This document shows positions 7,893-15,576 of a DNA stretch of 42,929 bases, one piece after another (the first letter of the stretch is position 1; the number at the start of each line of letters is the position of its first letter). Under the pieces are notes generated by a model. That model had not been told where the DNA came from, made no database searches, and saw nothing but the letters and a program-made list of their open reading frames with translations. Source of the DNA: Pseudobdellovibrionaceae bacterium (GTDB lineage: Bacteria; Bdellovibrionota; Bdellovibrionia; Bdellovibrionales; Bdellovibrionaceae); the NCBI GenBank assembly GCA_022843825.1, contig JALHMX010000018.1:1-42929 (forward strand), given 5' to 3'. The translations under genes were made by a program, and so were the position numbers.

Positions 7893-8830
7893 TTTTTCCA
7901 GGAAACATTTTTTTTAAAAAAGAGGATTTTACTGATGAGGCTTTAAAAAAAATCTTTTTTCAACCTGCCTTTTTTCTCGTTTTTTTAAATCTGATTATAT
8001 ATCTTGGGATTTCCTTTTCTTATACGACTACGTCAAACTTAAACTCTGATATTAAAATAATTAAGCGTCAATCAAACCTAAGCCTTATGCATCAAATGCA
8101 TATCCAGGCGCAAGATCCAATTATTAAGGACAGTATAGCCTATCGATCGCAACTTGATCCTTATTTATTTGTTAAAGACACGGCGTTTTGGAAAAAAGCT
8201 CAAACAATGAATTTCGTTGGCGATCAGATTCAAATTGATAACAATAAAAAAGTTCTTTCCAATTTAAACATTGCCTACGAATCGTCCGCACAGAAAGTCT
8301 ATGGCCTAGGGCATCAACAGAGCAGTGTTTTTAATTGGATGACTTATCAATTTACTCATCTTAGTTTTTTTCACTTTTTATCAAATGTAGTGTTCTTATT
8401 TTTAGTTGTTGGAATACTGCAAAAATTTGTGTCTGCCTATTGGATAGTTGGAGTATATATTTTCAGTGGTATAGCTGCAGGTGTTGGATATTTTCTGTTT
8501 AGCGATCAACTGAGCCTTCCACTAATAGGTGCCAGTGGATCAGTCAGTGGTTTAATGGTTTTTTTATGTGTTATAAAGGCTCAGCAAAATGTGACTTGGT
8601 CCTATTTTGTATCTCCATTGCCATCTGGTCATGGAAATCTGCTTATGCCAGCCTATCTGATTTTTCCAATTTATATATTAACTGACTTTACTAAAGTTTT
8701 GTTGGATGTAAATGGTGTTACAGGATCCGTGGCACATAGTGCTCATATCGGTGGAGCTTTATCTGGCTTTGCCTTAGGGCTGGGCTTTTTGGGTTATCGT
8801 CACTTTATGTCTAAATATTTGACAACATAA
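7889..8830 (+). CDS. Rhomboid-family intramembrane serine protease
   Basis: A 313-residue multi-pass protein with the rhomboid signature set. THLSFFHFLSN provides the conserved His162 and Asn166 that stabilise the oxyanion. GASGS provides the nucleophile Ser216, and AHIGG provides His286. GxxxG-like packing follows near the end. An extra N-terminal membrane helix (about 25-48) is followed by a roughly 100-residue soluble loop before the catalytic core, longer than in minimal GlpG-type enzymes and possibly a substrate-recognition domain. The family cleaves single-pass membrane proteins within or near the bilayer. Overlap with the RDD gene suggests a joint role; the substrate is unknown, but candidates are the membrane-anchored proteins encoded just upstream. 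Confidence 0.88.
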   Translation: MIFPGNIFFKKEDFTDEALKKIFFQPAFFLVFLNLIIYLGISFSYTTTSNLNSDIKIIKRQSNLSLMHQMHIQAQDPIIKDSIAYRSQLDPYLFVKDTAFWKKAQTMNFVGDQIQIDNNKKVLSNLNIAYESSAQKVYGLGHQQSSVFNWMTYQFTHLSFFHFLSNVVFLFLVVGILQKFVSAYWIVGVYIFSGIAAGVGYFLFSDQLSLPLIGASGSVSGLMVFLCVIKAQQNVTWSYFVSPLPSGHGNLLMPAYLIFPIYILTDFTKVLLDVNGVTGSVAHSAHIGGALSGFALGLGFLGYRHFMSKYLTT

Positions 8831-8871
8831 ACCGGACTCAAGTGCCGGTGTTTAGCACCGATAAACATAAA

Positions 8872-10110
8872 ATGAAAAATAATTATTTATTCAAGTATGC
8901 GAAACTCAGTGTCGTTGCGGTTCTTATGAGTAATTTACTCTTTTCGTGCGCACCAATGGAAAGTATTCCAGCGATTGAGGAAACGACTCACTCAGAAGAT
9001 GGCTTATCGCAAATTCCTCTCGATCAAGACATTGTTTCAAAAAATGTACAGCTTCAAGGCGATATGAACATACGCAAGTTAAGAAATAATATTTTAGAAC
9101 TTGTTTCAGAATTGCCAATGGGTACACGAATTAAGATTGATGATAATTATCAAGTTTTTCATAATGATTATAGAAACACATCGGGTGGTCTCAGTCGATC
9201 GAGTACTGGGTTTGTATCTCCGGTCAAAATTATTGAAGTGCCACCTGCGTATCGGGGAACTTTTACCGAACAATACATTAGTCAGTTAAATAGGACTCCG
9301 GGAGGACTATTTATTTCAGCTTCTGCGGTAGCGGCTAATGAAGGTGCTGCAGGAAACTTTGCAGTGATAAAGGCATCAACACCCGGAACAGGGTTTTTAA
9401 AATCATATAATTCTAACGGCCGACCTAAATTTAATTACACAACCTCAATAAAAAAACGTTTTTCAGCTCGTCTTAATTTGCCAGTATCGCCACTTAATCA
9501 AAGTGCGCAAGAGAAAGCAAAATGGACGGCGATATATAACGAGCTTAAGCGTGCTGCAGAGCGAACGGAAGCGGCACCAAAATCTCTTTTGTACATGGAC
9601 AAAGCGGCTGCAAAAGTGGCTGTAAATAAGTTTGAAACGCTTGGTATTTTCTCTAAAGTGGGTGCATGGACGATGGCGACGCAGGTGACGGCTGTTAAGC
9701 ATGGATTTGCCAATGTGCCCTGTGCTGAATTTCAGTCGGAGTTATTACGTCAAGCTTATGCTCGCGCCGGAGCAAACTTACTGAATGATTTTAGTAGAAC
9801 TAAAGGAAATCAACTTGTTTGGAGTAGCACAGCATCAGTGACAGGTTTTTCAAATGCCTTATACAAAGCTGGCTGGGTTCCTTGGACAGCAGATAAGTAT
9901 AAGCCAATGACCGGTGCATTTATGTTTCATTCGGCAGGGTTATCACCTGGGCATACTTATATATCTGGCGGACACAACGGACAAATCGTAGTTGATAATG
10001 GAGCTCCTCAGGGGCGCGACTTAAGAAAAACCTCAGAGTCTTCAATCAACATCCAATATAAAACCGGCTTTTTCTTTTTACCACCCGGAATTAATCCTCA
10101 GGCTTGGTAG
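8872..10110 (+). CDS. NlpC/P60-like lipoprotein, probable cell-wall peptidase
   Basis: A 412-residue lipoprotein: the signal peptide ends in LLFSC with the lipid-accepting Cys at residue 26. Residues about 60-130 may form an SH3-like wall-binding module (MGTRIKIDDNYQVFHND). The C-terminal third fits the NlpC/P60 or CHAP pattern: NVPCAEF gives Cys284 at the start of a helix, then GAFMFHSAGLSPGHTYI gives His361, followed by GGHNGQIVVDNG. These enzymes hydrolyse peptide bonds in peptidoglycan stems. ATG 8872 is chosen over GTG 8842 because the latter adds ten polar residues ahead of the signal peptide and lies in a small CGGTG/CACCG hairpin. The stop codon lies in a 12-base sequence repeated at 10200. 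Confidence 0.65.
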   Translation: MKNNYLFKYAKLSVVAVLMSNLLFSCAPMESIPAIEETTHSEDGLSQIPLDQDIVSKNVQLQGDMNIRKLRNNILELVSELPMGTRIKIDDNYQVFHNDYRNTSGGLSRSSTGFVSPVKIIEVPPAYRGTFTEQYISQLNRTPGGLFISASAVAANEGAAGNFAVIKASTPGTGFLKSYNSNGRPKFNYTTSIKKRFSARLNLPVSPLNQSAQEKAKWTAIYNELKRAAERTEAAPKSLLYMDKAAAKVAVNKFETLGIFSKVGAWTMATQVTAVKHGFANVPCAEFQSELLRQAYARAGANLLNDFSRTKGNQLVWSSTASVTGFSNALYKAGWVPWTADKYKPMTGAFMFHSAGLSPGHTYISGGHNGQIVVDNGAPQGRDLRKTSESSINIQYKTGFFFLPPGINPQAW

Positions 10111-10211
10111 GTGGTAGGTACCAGTTCCCTTTTCGTACTGCGGAACGTAATGGGGGTCTAATGCAACTCTGTTTAGGTACAAGTTGAGTTTAGTATTTGC
10201 AGGCTTGGTAG
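10099..10211. repeat. 12-bp direct repeat CAGGCTTGGTAG around the RAYT left end
   Basis: Copies lie at 10099-10110 (the last codons and stop of the NlpC/P60-like gene) and at 10200-10211 (just before the transposase ATG). They bracket the left inverted arm of the element. The repeat could be a trace of insertion or slippage, or a short chance duplication. Confidence 0.6.
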
Positions 10212-10857
10212 ACAATGCCGCGAAAAACTTTAACAAAAACTTCAGCATATCCTTATCAAATTACAAATCGGTCAAATAATAAAGATTTCTTTTATTTACA
10301 CATGAACGATCTATGGGAAATTTGTACGTCGTGCTTATACAGCCTTCAAGAGCAATACTCTATTAATGTTCATATGTTTGTATTAATGTCGAATCATTAC
10401 CATTTAATTATTGATACGCCCAAAGAAAATATCAGCGAGGCCATGAGATATTTTCATTGTGAAGTGGCACGAGCAGCCAATAAGAAAGCTTTTCGTACAA
10501 ATCACTTTTTTGGTGGTCGTTATAAATGGTGTTTGATTGATAATGAAAATTATTATTGGAACGCCATAAAATATAATTTTCGTAATCCTGTTGAGGCGGG
10601 CTTGAGTTGTAATGTTGAGAGTTACACGTACTCATCCTTAAATACTCAATCTAAAGTGCGATATAGGCTAACGGATTTTTTTAATGATCCAAATAAAAAC
10701 ATTCAACTTGATCTAGATTGGCTAAATGAGAAATTTGATTCGAGTAAAAGCGAAGCCATAAAGTGCGGGCTTCGCCGTCGGAATTTTCGATTACCTAAAA
10801 TATCAAAAAAACAAGTTACTTTGGAAACGCCGCGATACAAAAAGGGAACTGGTACCT
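10116..10857. mobile_element. RAYT element with perfect 18-bp inverted ends
   Basis: The left arm AGGTACCAGTTCCCTTTT (10116-10133) is exactly complementary to the right arm at 10840-10857, and similarity continues a few bases inward (CGTA against TGTA). Next to the left arm GTTCC (10124-10128) can also fold on GGAAC (10142-10146), as expected for hairpin-recognising HUH transposases. The transposase gene fills the interior and its stop codon lies at the edge of the right arm. The element has no flanking target duplication that I can see, consistent with IS200/REP-type chemistry. Confidence 0.75.
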
Positions 10858-10859
10858 AA
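10215..10859 (+). CDS. REP-associated tyrosine transposase (TnpA_REP / Y1 HUH family)
   Basis: A 214-residue protein with the RAYT hallmarks: HMFVLMSNHYHLIIDTP holds the metal-binding HUH motif (His-Tyr-His) and IKYNFRNPVEAGL holds the catalytic Tyr region ahead of the NPV-AGL signature. These single-strand endonucleases cleave at REP hairpins and are often domesticated single-copy genes. The length fits intact members (about 150-230 residues). A basic tail follows (KCGLRRRNFR). The start is ATG 10215. It runs toward putA on the other strand, and the two 3' ends overlap by 4 bases inside the right inverted arm. The frame is complete, so activity is plausible. Confidence 0.9.
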   Translation: MPRKTLTKTSAYPYQITNRSNNKDFFYLHMNDLWEICTSCLYSLQEQYSINVHMFVLMSNHYHLIIDTPKENISEAMRYFHCEVARAANKKAFRTNHFFGGRYKWCLIDNENYYWNAIKYNFRNPVEAGLSCNVESYTYSSLNTQSKVRYRLTDFFNDPNKNIQLDLDWLNEKFDSSKSEAIKCGLRRRNFRLPKISKKQVTLETPRYKKGTGT

Positions 10860-13807
10860 ATTTCCGGGGCAAAGCCACGACGAATGGTGTTTTCAGTGAC
10901 GACGATAGGCTCGGTGAATTGTTTTAAGTAATCGGGACCACCGGTTTTTGATCCGATACCAGACATTTTAAAGCCGCCGAAGGGATGTCGATCCACCATC
11001 GCGCCAGTGATGGCTCTGTTGATATAAAGATTTCCAACTTCTAATTCATGCTTAACTTTTTCAATGTTTGCGGGTGATCGACTAAACAAACCACCTGTTA
11101 AGGCGTACTCCGTTGAGTTTGCAAATTTGATGGCTTCATCTAAATTATTCGCTTCAATTAAAGCGATGATAGGCCCGAAGAATTCCTTTTGAGCCATATC
11201 ATCATCTGCTCTGACATTACTGAAGATGGCTGTGGGTACAAAATATCCTCCTGCCGGCACATCACTTTTAAACAGCAGATTGTGTTTTTGTTGAAGCTGT
11301 TCAATTTCAGAAAGTAAACGCTGATGCGCTTCTTCATCGACGACAGGGCCATAGTATCCTTTAGGATTTTCAGATGCAGTGATTTCGATTGATCGAGCCG
11401 CTTCAACCAGTCTTTGCGAGAATTTTTCAAAAACTTCTTTTAAAACAATAACGCGTGAGGCCGCCGAGCATTTTTGTCCAGAAAAACCCACAGCAGAGTA
11501 TAAAACGGCGTCTACGGCCTCATCTAAATCCGCATCAGTATCTATAATCAAAGCGTTTTTGCCGCCCATTTCAATAATACATCTTTTAACGTGAACTTGT
11601 CCGGGCTGCACAATCGCTGCATTTTTTTGAATAAGTAAGCCCACAGTTTTTGAACCAGTGAAAGCGATTGTGGTAGTGTGTCTATGTTTAACTAAGTGGT
11701 CACCAACAGTTTCACCGTATCCAGGAACAAATTGCAGAACATTTTCAGGTAAACCGGCTTCTTTAAAAATTTCAAATAACTCTTGCGCCACCAAACAGCT
11801 TTGCTCTGCGGGTTTCATGACTACAGTATTTCCTGTAACTAATGCGGCGGAAACCTGTCCTGCTAAAATAGCCAATGGAAAATTCCACGGAGAAATAACA
11901 ACAGCTACTCCACGGGGTTTGTAAATGTATTGGCTGACTTCCCCTGGTGCGTGACCTACGGTCATGGGCTGGGACAACTGACGTTGATGGCGGGCATAGT
12001 AACGTAAAAAATCAATGGCTTCAGTGATATCGCCATCGGCCTCAGCCCAAGGTTTTCCGACTTCTAAAATTTGTGTGGCCATTAATTTATAACGATCGCG
12101 CAACATAATGTTTGCCGCTTTATCTAAAATATCAGCGCGTTGAGACGACGGAACTTTTTTCCATCGCGCGAACTCACTGTGAGCGGACTCCATGGCTTTA
12201 TCGGCAAGGCTGATGTCAGCCATGTGCACTCTCGCAACTGTTTCCGAATTGTTGGACGGGTTAGGGCGATTAAATAAAGTTTGAGTGGATTGGATTTTAT
12301 TATCAATGACTGGTTGAACGGTGTAGGGCATTTTGGCTTTAAAGTTTTTTAAAGCAGCCATAGTTTTTTCTCTGACGTCCGAAACAGCAAAATCCAACAG
12401 AGGTTCATTAAAAAATAAATTTTTATGAGAAGGAAGCGAGCTTGGATTTGTTTTAATCAGGTCGATCGATGGATCTTTTAATAGCTGGGCAGAAGTTTTT
12501 CCGTCGGCAAACTTACCGCGTAACCAAGATTCATTTGAAGTGTTTTCTAAAAGACGACGAACTAAATAAGCCATGCCCGGCAGTAATTCCCCGACAGGAG
12601 CATATTCACGAACTCGATAGCCCATTTCAGCTAAGGATTTTTTAATCGGATCGGCCATTCCGTACAGCATTTGAATTTCAAAAGCATTTTTAGGAATATT
12701 TAAAGACTCTGCTTTAACTAAAGCGGCAGCGATTGAGCGCACATTGTGAGATGCAATAGCTATGCGTATATGATGATAATGATCAAAGATGGTATTGATG
12801 CAGTTTTCATAGTTGGCATCACTTTCTGCTTTATTAAGATAAACCGGGATATCCCATCCTTTTTGTTGAGCTTCAATTGTTTCAGAATCCCAATAAGCTC
12901 CTTTAACTAGACGAATTGTAAATGGAGTTCCCCGTTGCTTCGCAAAAGCGATCAGCTCTTTAGTGTCATCTAATGAGTCACGTAAATAAGCTTGTATTAC
13001 GCATCCAAAGAAGCGGTAATTTTTAAAGGCATCTTCCATCATCAATTCTTTAAATATTTCCAGAGTTAAATGCTTAACCGCATAGTGTTCCATATCAAGA
13101 TTTATAAAGACGCCGGCATCTATTCCCTTTTGAAATATAGGCCGCAAACGATTTTTAAGATTGTCCTTCGTGTTATCCCAGTCTTTATCATTAATCTGAG
13201 AATAAAGCGCTGTCATTTTAACTGACACATTAATTTTAGGAATGGCTCCGTCGGCATCGCGATCCAAAAGCGGAATCTCTTTCCACTCAGTGGAATCTTT
13301 TGCAAGCCAGTCGATAAGTTCTAAATATTTTCGCTGATAATCCAAGGCTTCTTTTTCTGATAGGGTTGCTTCCCCCAAAATATCAACGGTGAACGTTAAA
13401 TTATTTTTACGCGCTTTCTTAAGAACATCGAGAGCATCTTTTGGCGTTTCCCCAGTGATGAACATTTTTGCCATCGAGGTCACATTTTTTTTGATAGCAC
13501 CAGCCATGATACTTGGCATAAGTGATCCTAAGCCTAATCCTACATTGAAAACTGGTGGGAGTTCAGATTTTCCATTTTCAGAAAAATACTCTTTTAAATG
13601 TGAAGAAACTTCATCGGCGGAATGCAAGGATGGAAGCACGTCAACGAAGCGAAACATGTTGGTTTTGAATTTTTCATTCTTCATGCTCCAGTCCATAATA
13701 GATCCATACCAAAAATCTTTGGAGAAAAGTGAAATCTTCGACTGAGATTCCATCCGTTTAAGAATTTCTTCACCAGTAGAAATAATTTTGTCTTGAGTAT
13801 TTTGCAT
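10856..13807 (-). CDS. putA: Bifunctional proline dehydrogenase / delta-1-pyrroline-5-carboxylate dehydrogenase
   Basis: A 983-residue enzyme that oxidises proline to glutamate in two steps. The N-terminal FAD-dependent proline dehydrogenase barrel (about residues 130-450) shows RLVKGAYWDSE and YAPVGELLPGMAYLVRRLLE. The C-terminal NAD-dependent aldehyde dehydrogenase part (about 530-970) shows SPWNFPLAI, FTGSKTVG, EMGGKNALI and the nucleophile in GQKCSAASR. There is no ribbon-helix-helix DNA-binding domain at the N-terminus, so it is the short, non-autorepressing type of PutA. The start is ATG 13807, with no strong Shine-Dalgarno sequence in front. Its 3' end runs into the right arm of the RAYT element, which is downstream and leaves the domain intact. 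For a predator living on prey protein, proline catabolism is a plausible energy route (inference). Confidence 0.95.
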   Translation of the reverse strand: MQNTQDKIISTGEEILKRMESQSKISLFSKDFWYGSIMDWSMKNEKFKTNMFRFVDVLPSLHSADEVSSHLKEYFSENGKSELPPVFNVGLGLGSLMPSIMAGAIKKNVTSMAKMFITGETPKDALDVLKKARKNNLTFTVDILGEATLSEKEALDYQRKYLELIDWLAKDSTEWKEIPLLDRDADGAIPKINVSVKMTALYSQINDKDWDNTKDNLKNRLRPIFQKGIDAGVFINLDMEHYAVKHLTLEIFKELMMEDAFKNYRFFGCVIQAYLRDSLDDTKELIAFAKQRGTPFTIRLVKGAYWDSETIEAQQKGWDIPVYLNKAESDANYENCINTIFDHYHHIRIAIASHNVRSIAAALVKAESLNIPKNAFEIQMLYGMADPIKKSLAEMGYRVREYAPVGELLPGMAYLVRRLLENTSNESWLRGKFADGKTSAQLLKDPSIDLIKTNPSSLPSHKNLFFNEPLLDFAVSDVREKTMAALKNFKAKMPYTVQPVIDNKIQSTQTLFNRPNPSNNSETVARVHMADISLADKAMESAHSEFARWKKVPSSQRADILDKAANIMLRDRYKLMATQILEVGKPWAEADGDITEAIDFLRYYARHQRQLSQPMTVGHAPGEVSQYIYKPRGVAVVISPWNFPLAILAGQVSAALVTGNTVVMKPAEQSCLVAQELFEIFKEAGLPENVLQFVPGYGETVGDHLVKHRHTTTIAFTGSKTVGLLIQKNAAIVQPGQVHVKRCIIEMGGKNALIIDTDADLDEAVDAVLYSAVGFSGQKCSAASRVIVLKEVFEKFSQRLVEAARSIEITASENPKGYYGPVVDEEAHQRLLSEIEQLQQKHNLLFKSDVPAGGYFVPTAIFSNVRADDDMAQKEFFGPIIALIEANNLDEAIKFANSTEYALTGGLFSRSPANIEKVKHELEVGNLYINRAITGAMVDRHPFGGFKMSGIGSKTGGPDYLKQFTEPIVVTENTIRRGFAPEI

Positions 13808-13857
13808 GGAGGAAAATATCTCGCTTTAGTAGGATTTAGACAAGATAAATAATGCCT

Positions 13858-14346
13858 TCATAATACGCCCTTTTTCCGGTAATGGTAAATATGATCCTGA
13901 AGTTCAAATAATGCGAATTGGCCCGGAGCCCAGCTGCTTAATTCGTAAGAATGAGCATCTGAACCCAGTTGAATCATTGTAAGGGCTTCCTCAATCCAGT
14001 CATAATGCGTGCAAATAAAGTGAACCTCATTGGGCGTGGATCGGGCATGAAGTTCATTGAAGAATTTTTGAATACGATTTTTAAAGCTTTTATGGGTCTC
14101 ATCGTGCTCACGAGTGTTGAGTTCATTTTTTTCAAAAGTAATAATCGATGAGTTTTTAAAACACACCTCAAGAGTTTGGCGGGTGCGTATTTTAGGAGAA
14201 TACCAACAGTGGGTGGGTACTGGTAGCGCTTCAGAGCCAATAAGCTGAGCTAAGTTTTTTGCCTGTTCAAATCCTCTTTCGCTAAGAGAAGGATTTTCAT
14301 CAGCCGAAAATTGTTTGTGTCCATGTCTAAAAATAACGATAACCAT
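13858..14346 (-). CDS. Histidine phosphatase superfamily protein (SixA-like)
   Basis: A 162-residue single-domain protein with the phosphohistidine motif IFRHGHKQF near residue 7. The second catalytic His lies in ICTHYDWIEEAL, and SPKIRTRQTLEV provides the conserved Arg of the pocket. Size and motif order fit SixA-type phosphohistidine phosphatases or small phosphoglycerate-mutase-like enzymes. The substrate cannot be told from sequence. It is divergent from hslO with 56 bases between the start codons, so the two may share a promoter region. It lies 50 bases upstream of putA in the same direction and could be cotranscribed with it. Confidence 0.85.
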   Translation of the reverse strand: MVIVIFRHGHKQFSADENPSLSERGFEQAKNLAQLIGSEALPVPTHCWYSPKIRTRQTLEVCFKNSSIITFEKNELNTREHDETHKSFKNRIQKFFNELHARSTPNEVHFICTHYDWIEEALTMIQLGSDAHSYELSSWAPGQFALFELQDHIYHYRKKGVL

Positions 14347-14402
14347 GTGTCTTTTTACCTAAATACTTGTGAATAATATATCTATTTGATAGTTTGTGTA
14401 TT

Positions 14403-15296
14403 ATGTCAAAAATTCATCGTTTTTCCTCTAATGACTTCACAATACGTATTGCGGCCGTGGATGCCACAGAAGTGATTCAGGAACTGCAAACGTTACAGAA
14501 GATGTTTCCTATTCCTGTCATTGGGGTGGGGCAGGCGATGATCGGTGCCGTATTATTGGCTAGTCAGCTTAAAGATGATCAGCAAGTGGGTTTACTTTTT
14601 CGCGGCAACGGTTCCATTAAAAGTATATATGCGGAGGCTAATTTTAATGGCCATGTTCGAGCGTATACGCCTTACCCACAGTATGAACCGCCTCACTATC
14701 ATGACGGCTTTAAATTTAAGGATGCTTTAGGTCGGGGGACTTTGACAGTGGCTCGGCATCAGCCTTTTCAAAAACAACCCTTTCATGGAACTGTTGAAAT
14801 GATTTCTGGTGAAATTGCTGAAAATATTGCGCACTATCTGCATCAATCACATCAAATTCGCTCCGTCGTCGCTTTAGGAATTTATTTAGATGAATACGGT
14901 AAAGTTCAAAAAGCTGGGGGGATAGTTTTAGAAATTATGCCCGGGGTGGATGAGCTTGTCGTTGATAAAATACAAGCTAACGTTGAAAAAAACCAACCAA
15001 GTATTTCACAGATTTTAAAGGATGGCGGAAGGGTGATTGACCTGGTTAAGCCCTACATGGAGGGGATCGATTTTACTGAGTTAGATCATCCTTATGATGT
15101 TAAATATTTTTGTCCCTGTACTAAAGATCGTGTATCCGCGGCTTTAGAAGTTCTAGGTGAAGCTGATTTGCAAGATATGATTGAGAAAGAGGAACAGCCC
15201 GAAATTACATGTCAGATGTGCGGAAAGCCCTATCATTTTAATGTCGACGAAATTAAAGAAATCCGAGAAAGGATTCATCGCAATTCAATGCACTAA
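14403..15296 (+). CDS. hslO: Redox-regulated chaperone Hsp33
   Basis: A 297-residue protein matching Hsp33 throughout: an N-terminal folding domain (GQAMIGAVLLASQLKD, GLLFRGNGSIKSI), GGIVLEIMPG in the middle, and a C-terminal zinc switch with CPC (FCPCTKDR) and CQMC about 30 residues apart. Under oxidative stress the four Cys release zinc and form disulfides, activating holdase function in the cytoplasm. ATG 14403 is the start; an in-frame TTG nine bases earlier is less likely because family members begin close to this Met. It lacks a clear Shine-Dalgarno sequence. Confidence 0.95.
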   Translation: MSKIHRFSSNDFTIRIAAVDATEVIQELQTLQKMFPIPVIGVGQAMIGAVLLASQLKDDQQVGLLFRGNGSIKSIYAEANFNGHVRAYTPYPQYEPPHYHDGFKFKDALGRGTLTVARHQPFQKQPFHGTVEMISGEIAENIAHYLHQSHQIRSVVALGIYLDEYGKVQKAGGIVLEIMPGVDELVVDKIQANVEKNQPSISQILKDGGRVIDLVKPYMEGIDFTELDHPYDVKYFCPCTKDRVSAALEVLGEADLQDMIEKEEQPEITCQMCGKPYHFNVDEIKEIRERIHRNSMH

Positions 15297-15576
15297 AGCA
15301 GTAAATGGCGCGCGAGCTGGAGGCCTGGGTTGTTTCCCATTCCAGCGAAGGAAGTTTTAGGCGGGTTGAGTTTCACTTTATATGGCTCCACGATCGTGGT
15401 TAAAGCGAAGGTCTGTCTTAACAAGAGAATAAAGCAAAGACCTTGCCAGATTGGGACACATCTAAAAAACATAATAAATTCAGATATTTAAACCGAATAG
15501 TGTCATTTTGGTTTTTTATATTTTTAAATTGGGGCCATTAAGCATTAAGTCCAGAACTTAGCTGGCCGATGTAATT
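15297..15576. other. 280-base intergenic region with several hairpins
   Basis: No open frame of note. Visible pairings are GCTGGA (about 15319) with TCCAGC around an inner GGG/CCC; AAGGTCT with AGACCTT bracketing about 24 bases near 15405-15442; and a stem just before the next start, listed separately. The density of paired blocks in otherwise AT-rich sequence could mark a leader or small RNA, but it does not fit the conserved cores of SRP RNA, RNase P RNA, tmRNA or the c-di-GMP-I riboswitch as I know them. Confidence 0.4.
15533..15567 (+). promoter_or_regulatory. 5'-leader hairpin just before the subtilase-PilZ gene
   Basis: GGCCA (15533-15537) pairs with TGGCC (15563-15567), and inside it TAAGT (15546-15550) pairs with ACTTA (15556-15560). 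The stem ends 9 bases before the ATG, and there is no good Shine-Dalgarno sequence. It could influence translation initiation; this is inference. Confidence 0.3.

Noticed and set aside
10856-10859. The putA and transposase 3' overlap as a broken gene end
   Set aside because: Both frames are full-length for their families and end in proper stops.
15319-15350. GCTGGA...TCCAGC hairpin as part of SRP RNA or a riboswitch
   Set aside because: The conserved SRP apical motif, RNase P and c-di-GMP riboswitch cores as I know them are absent.
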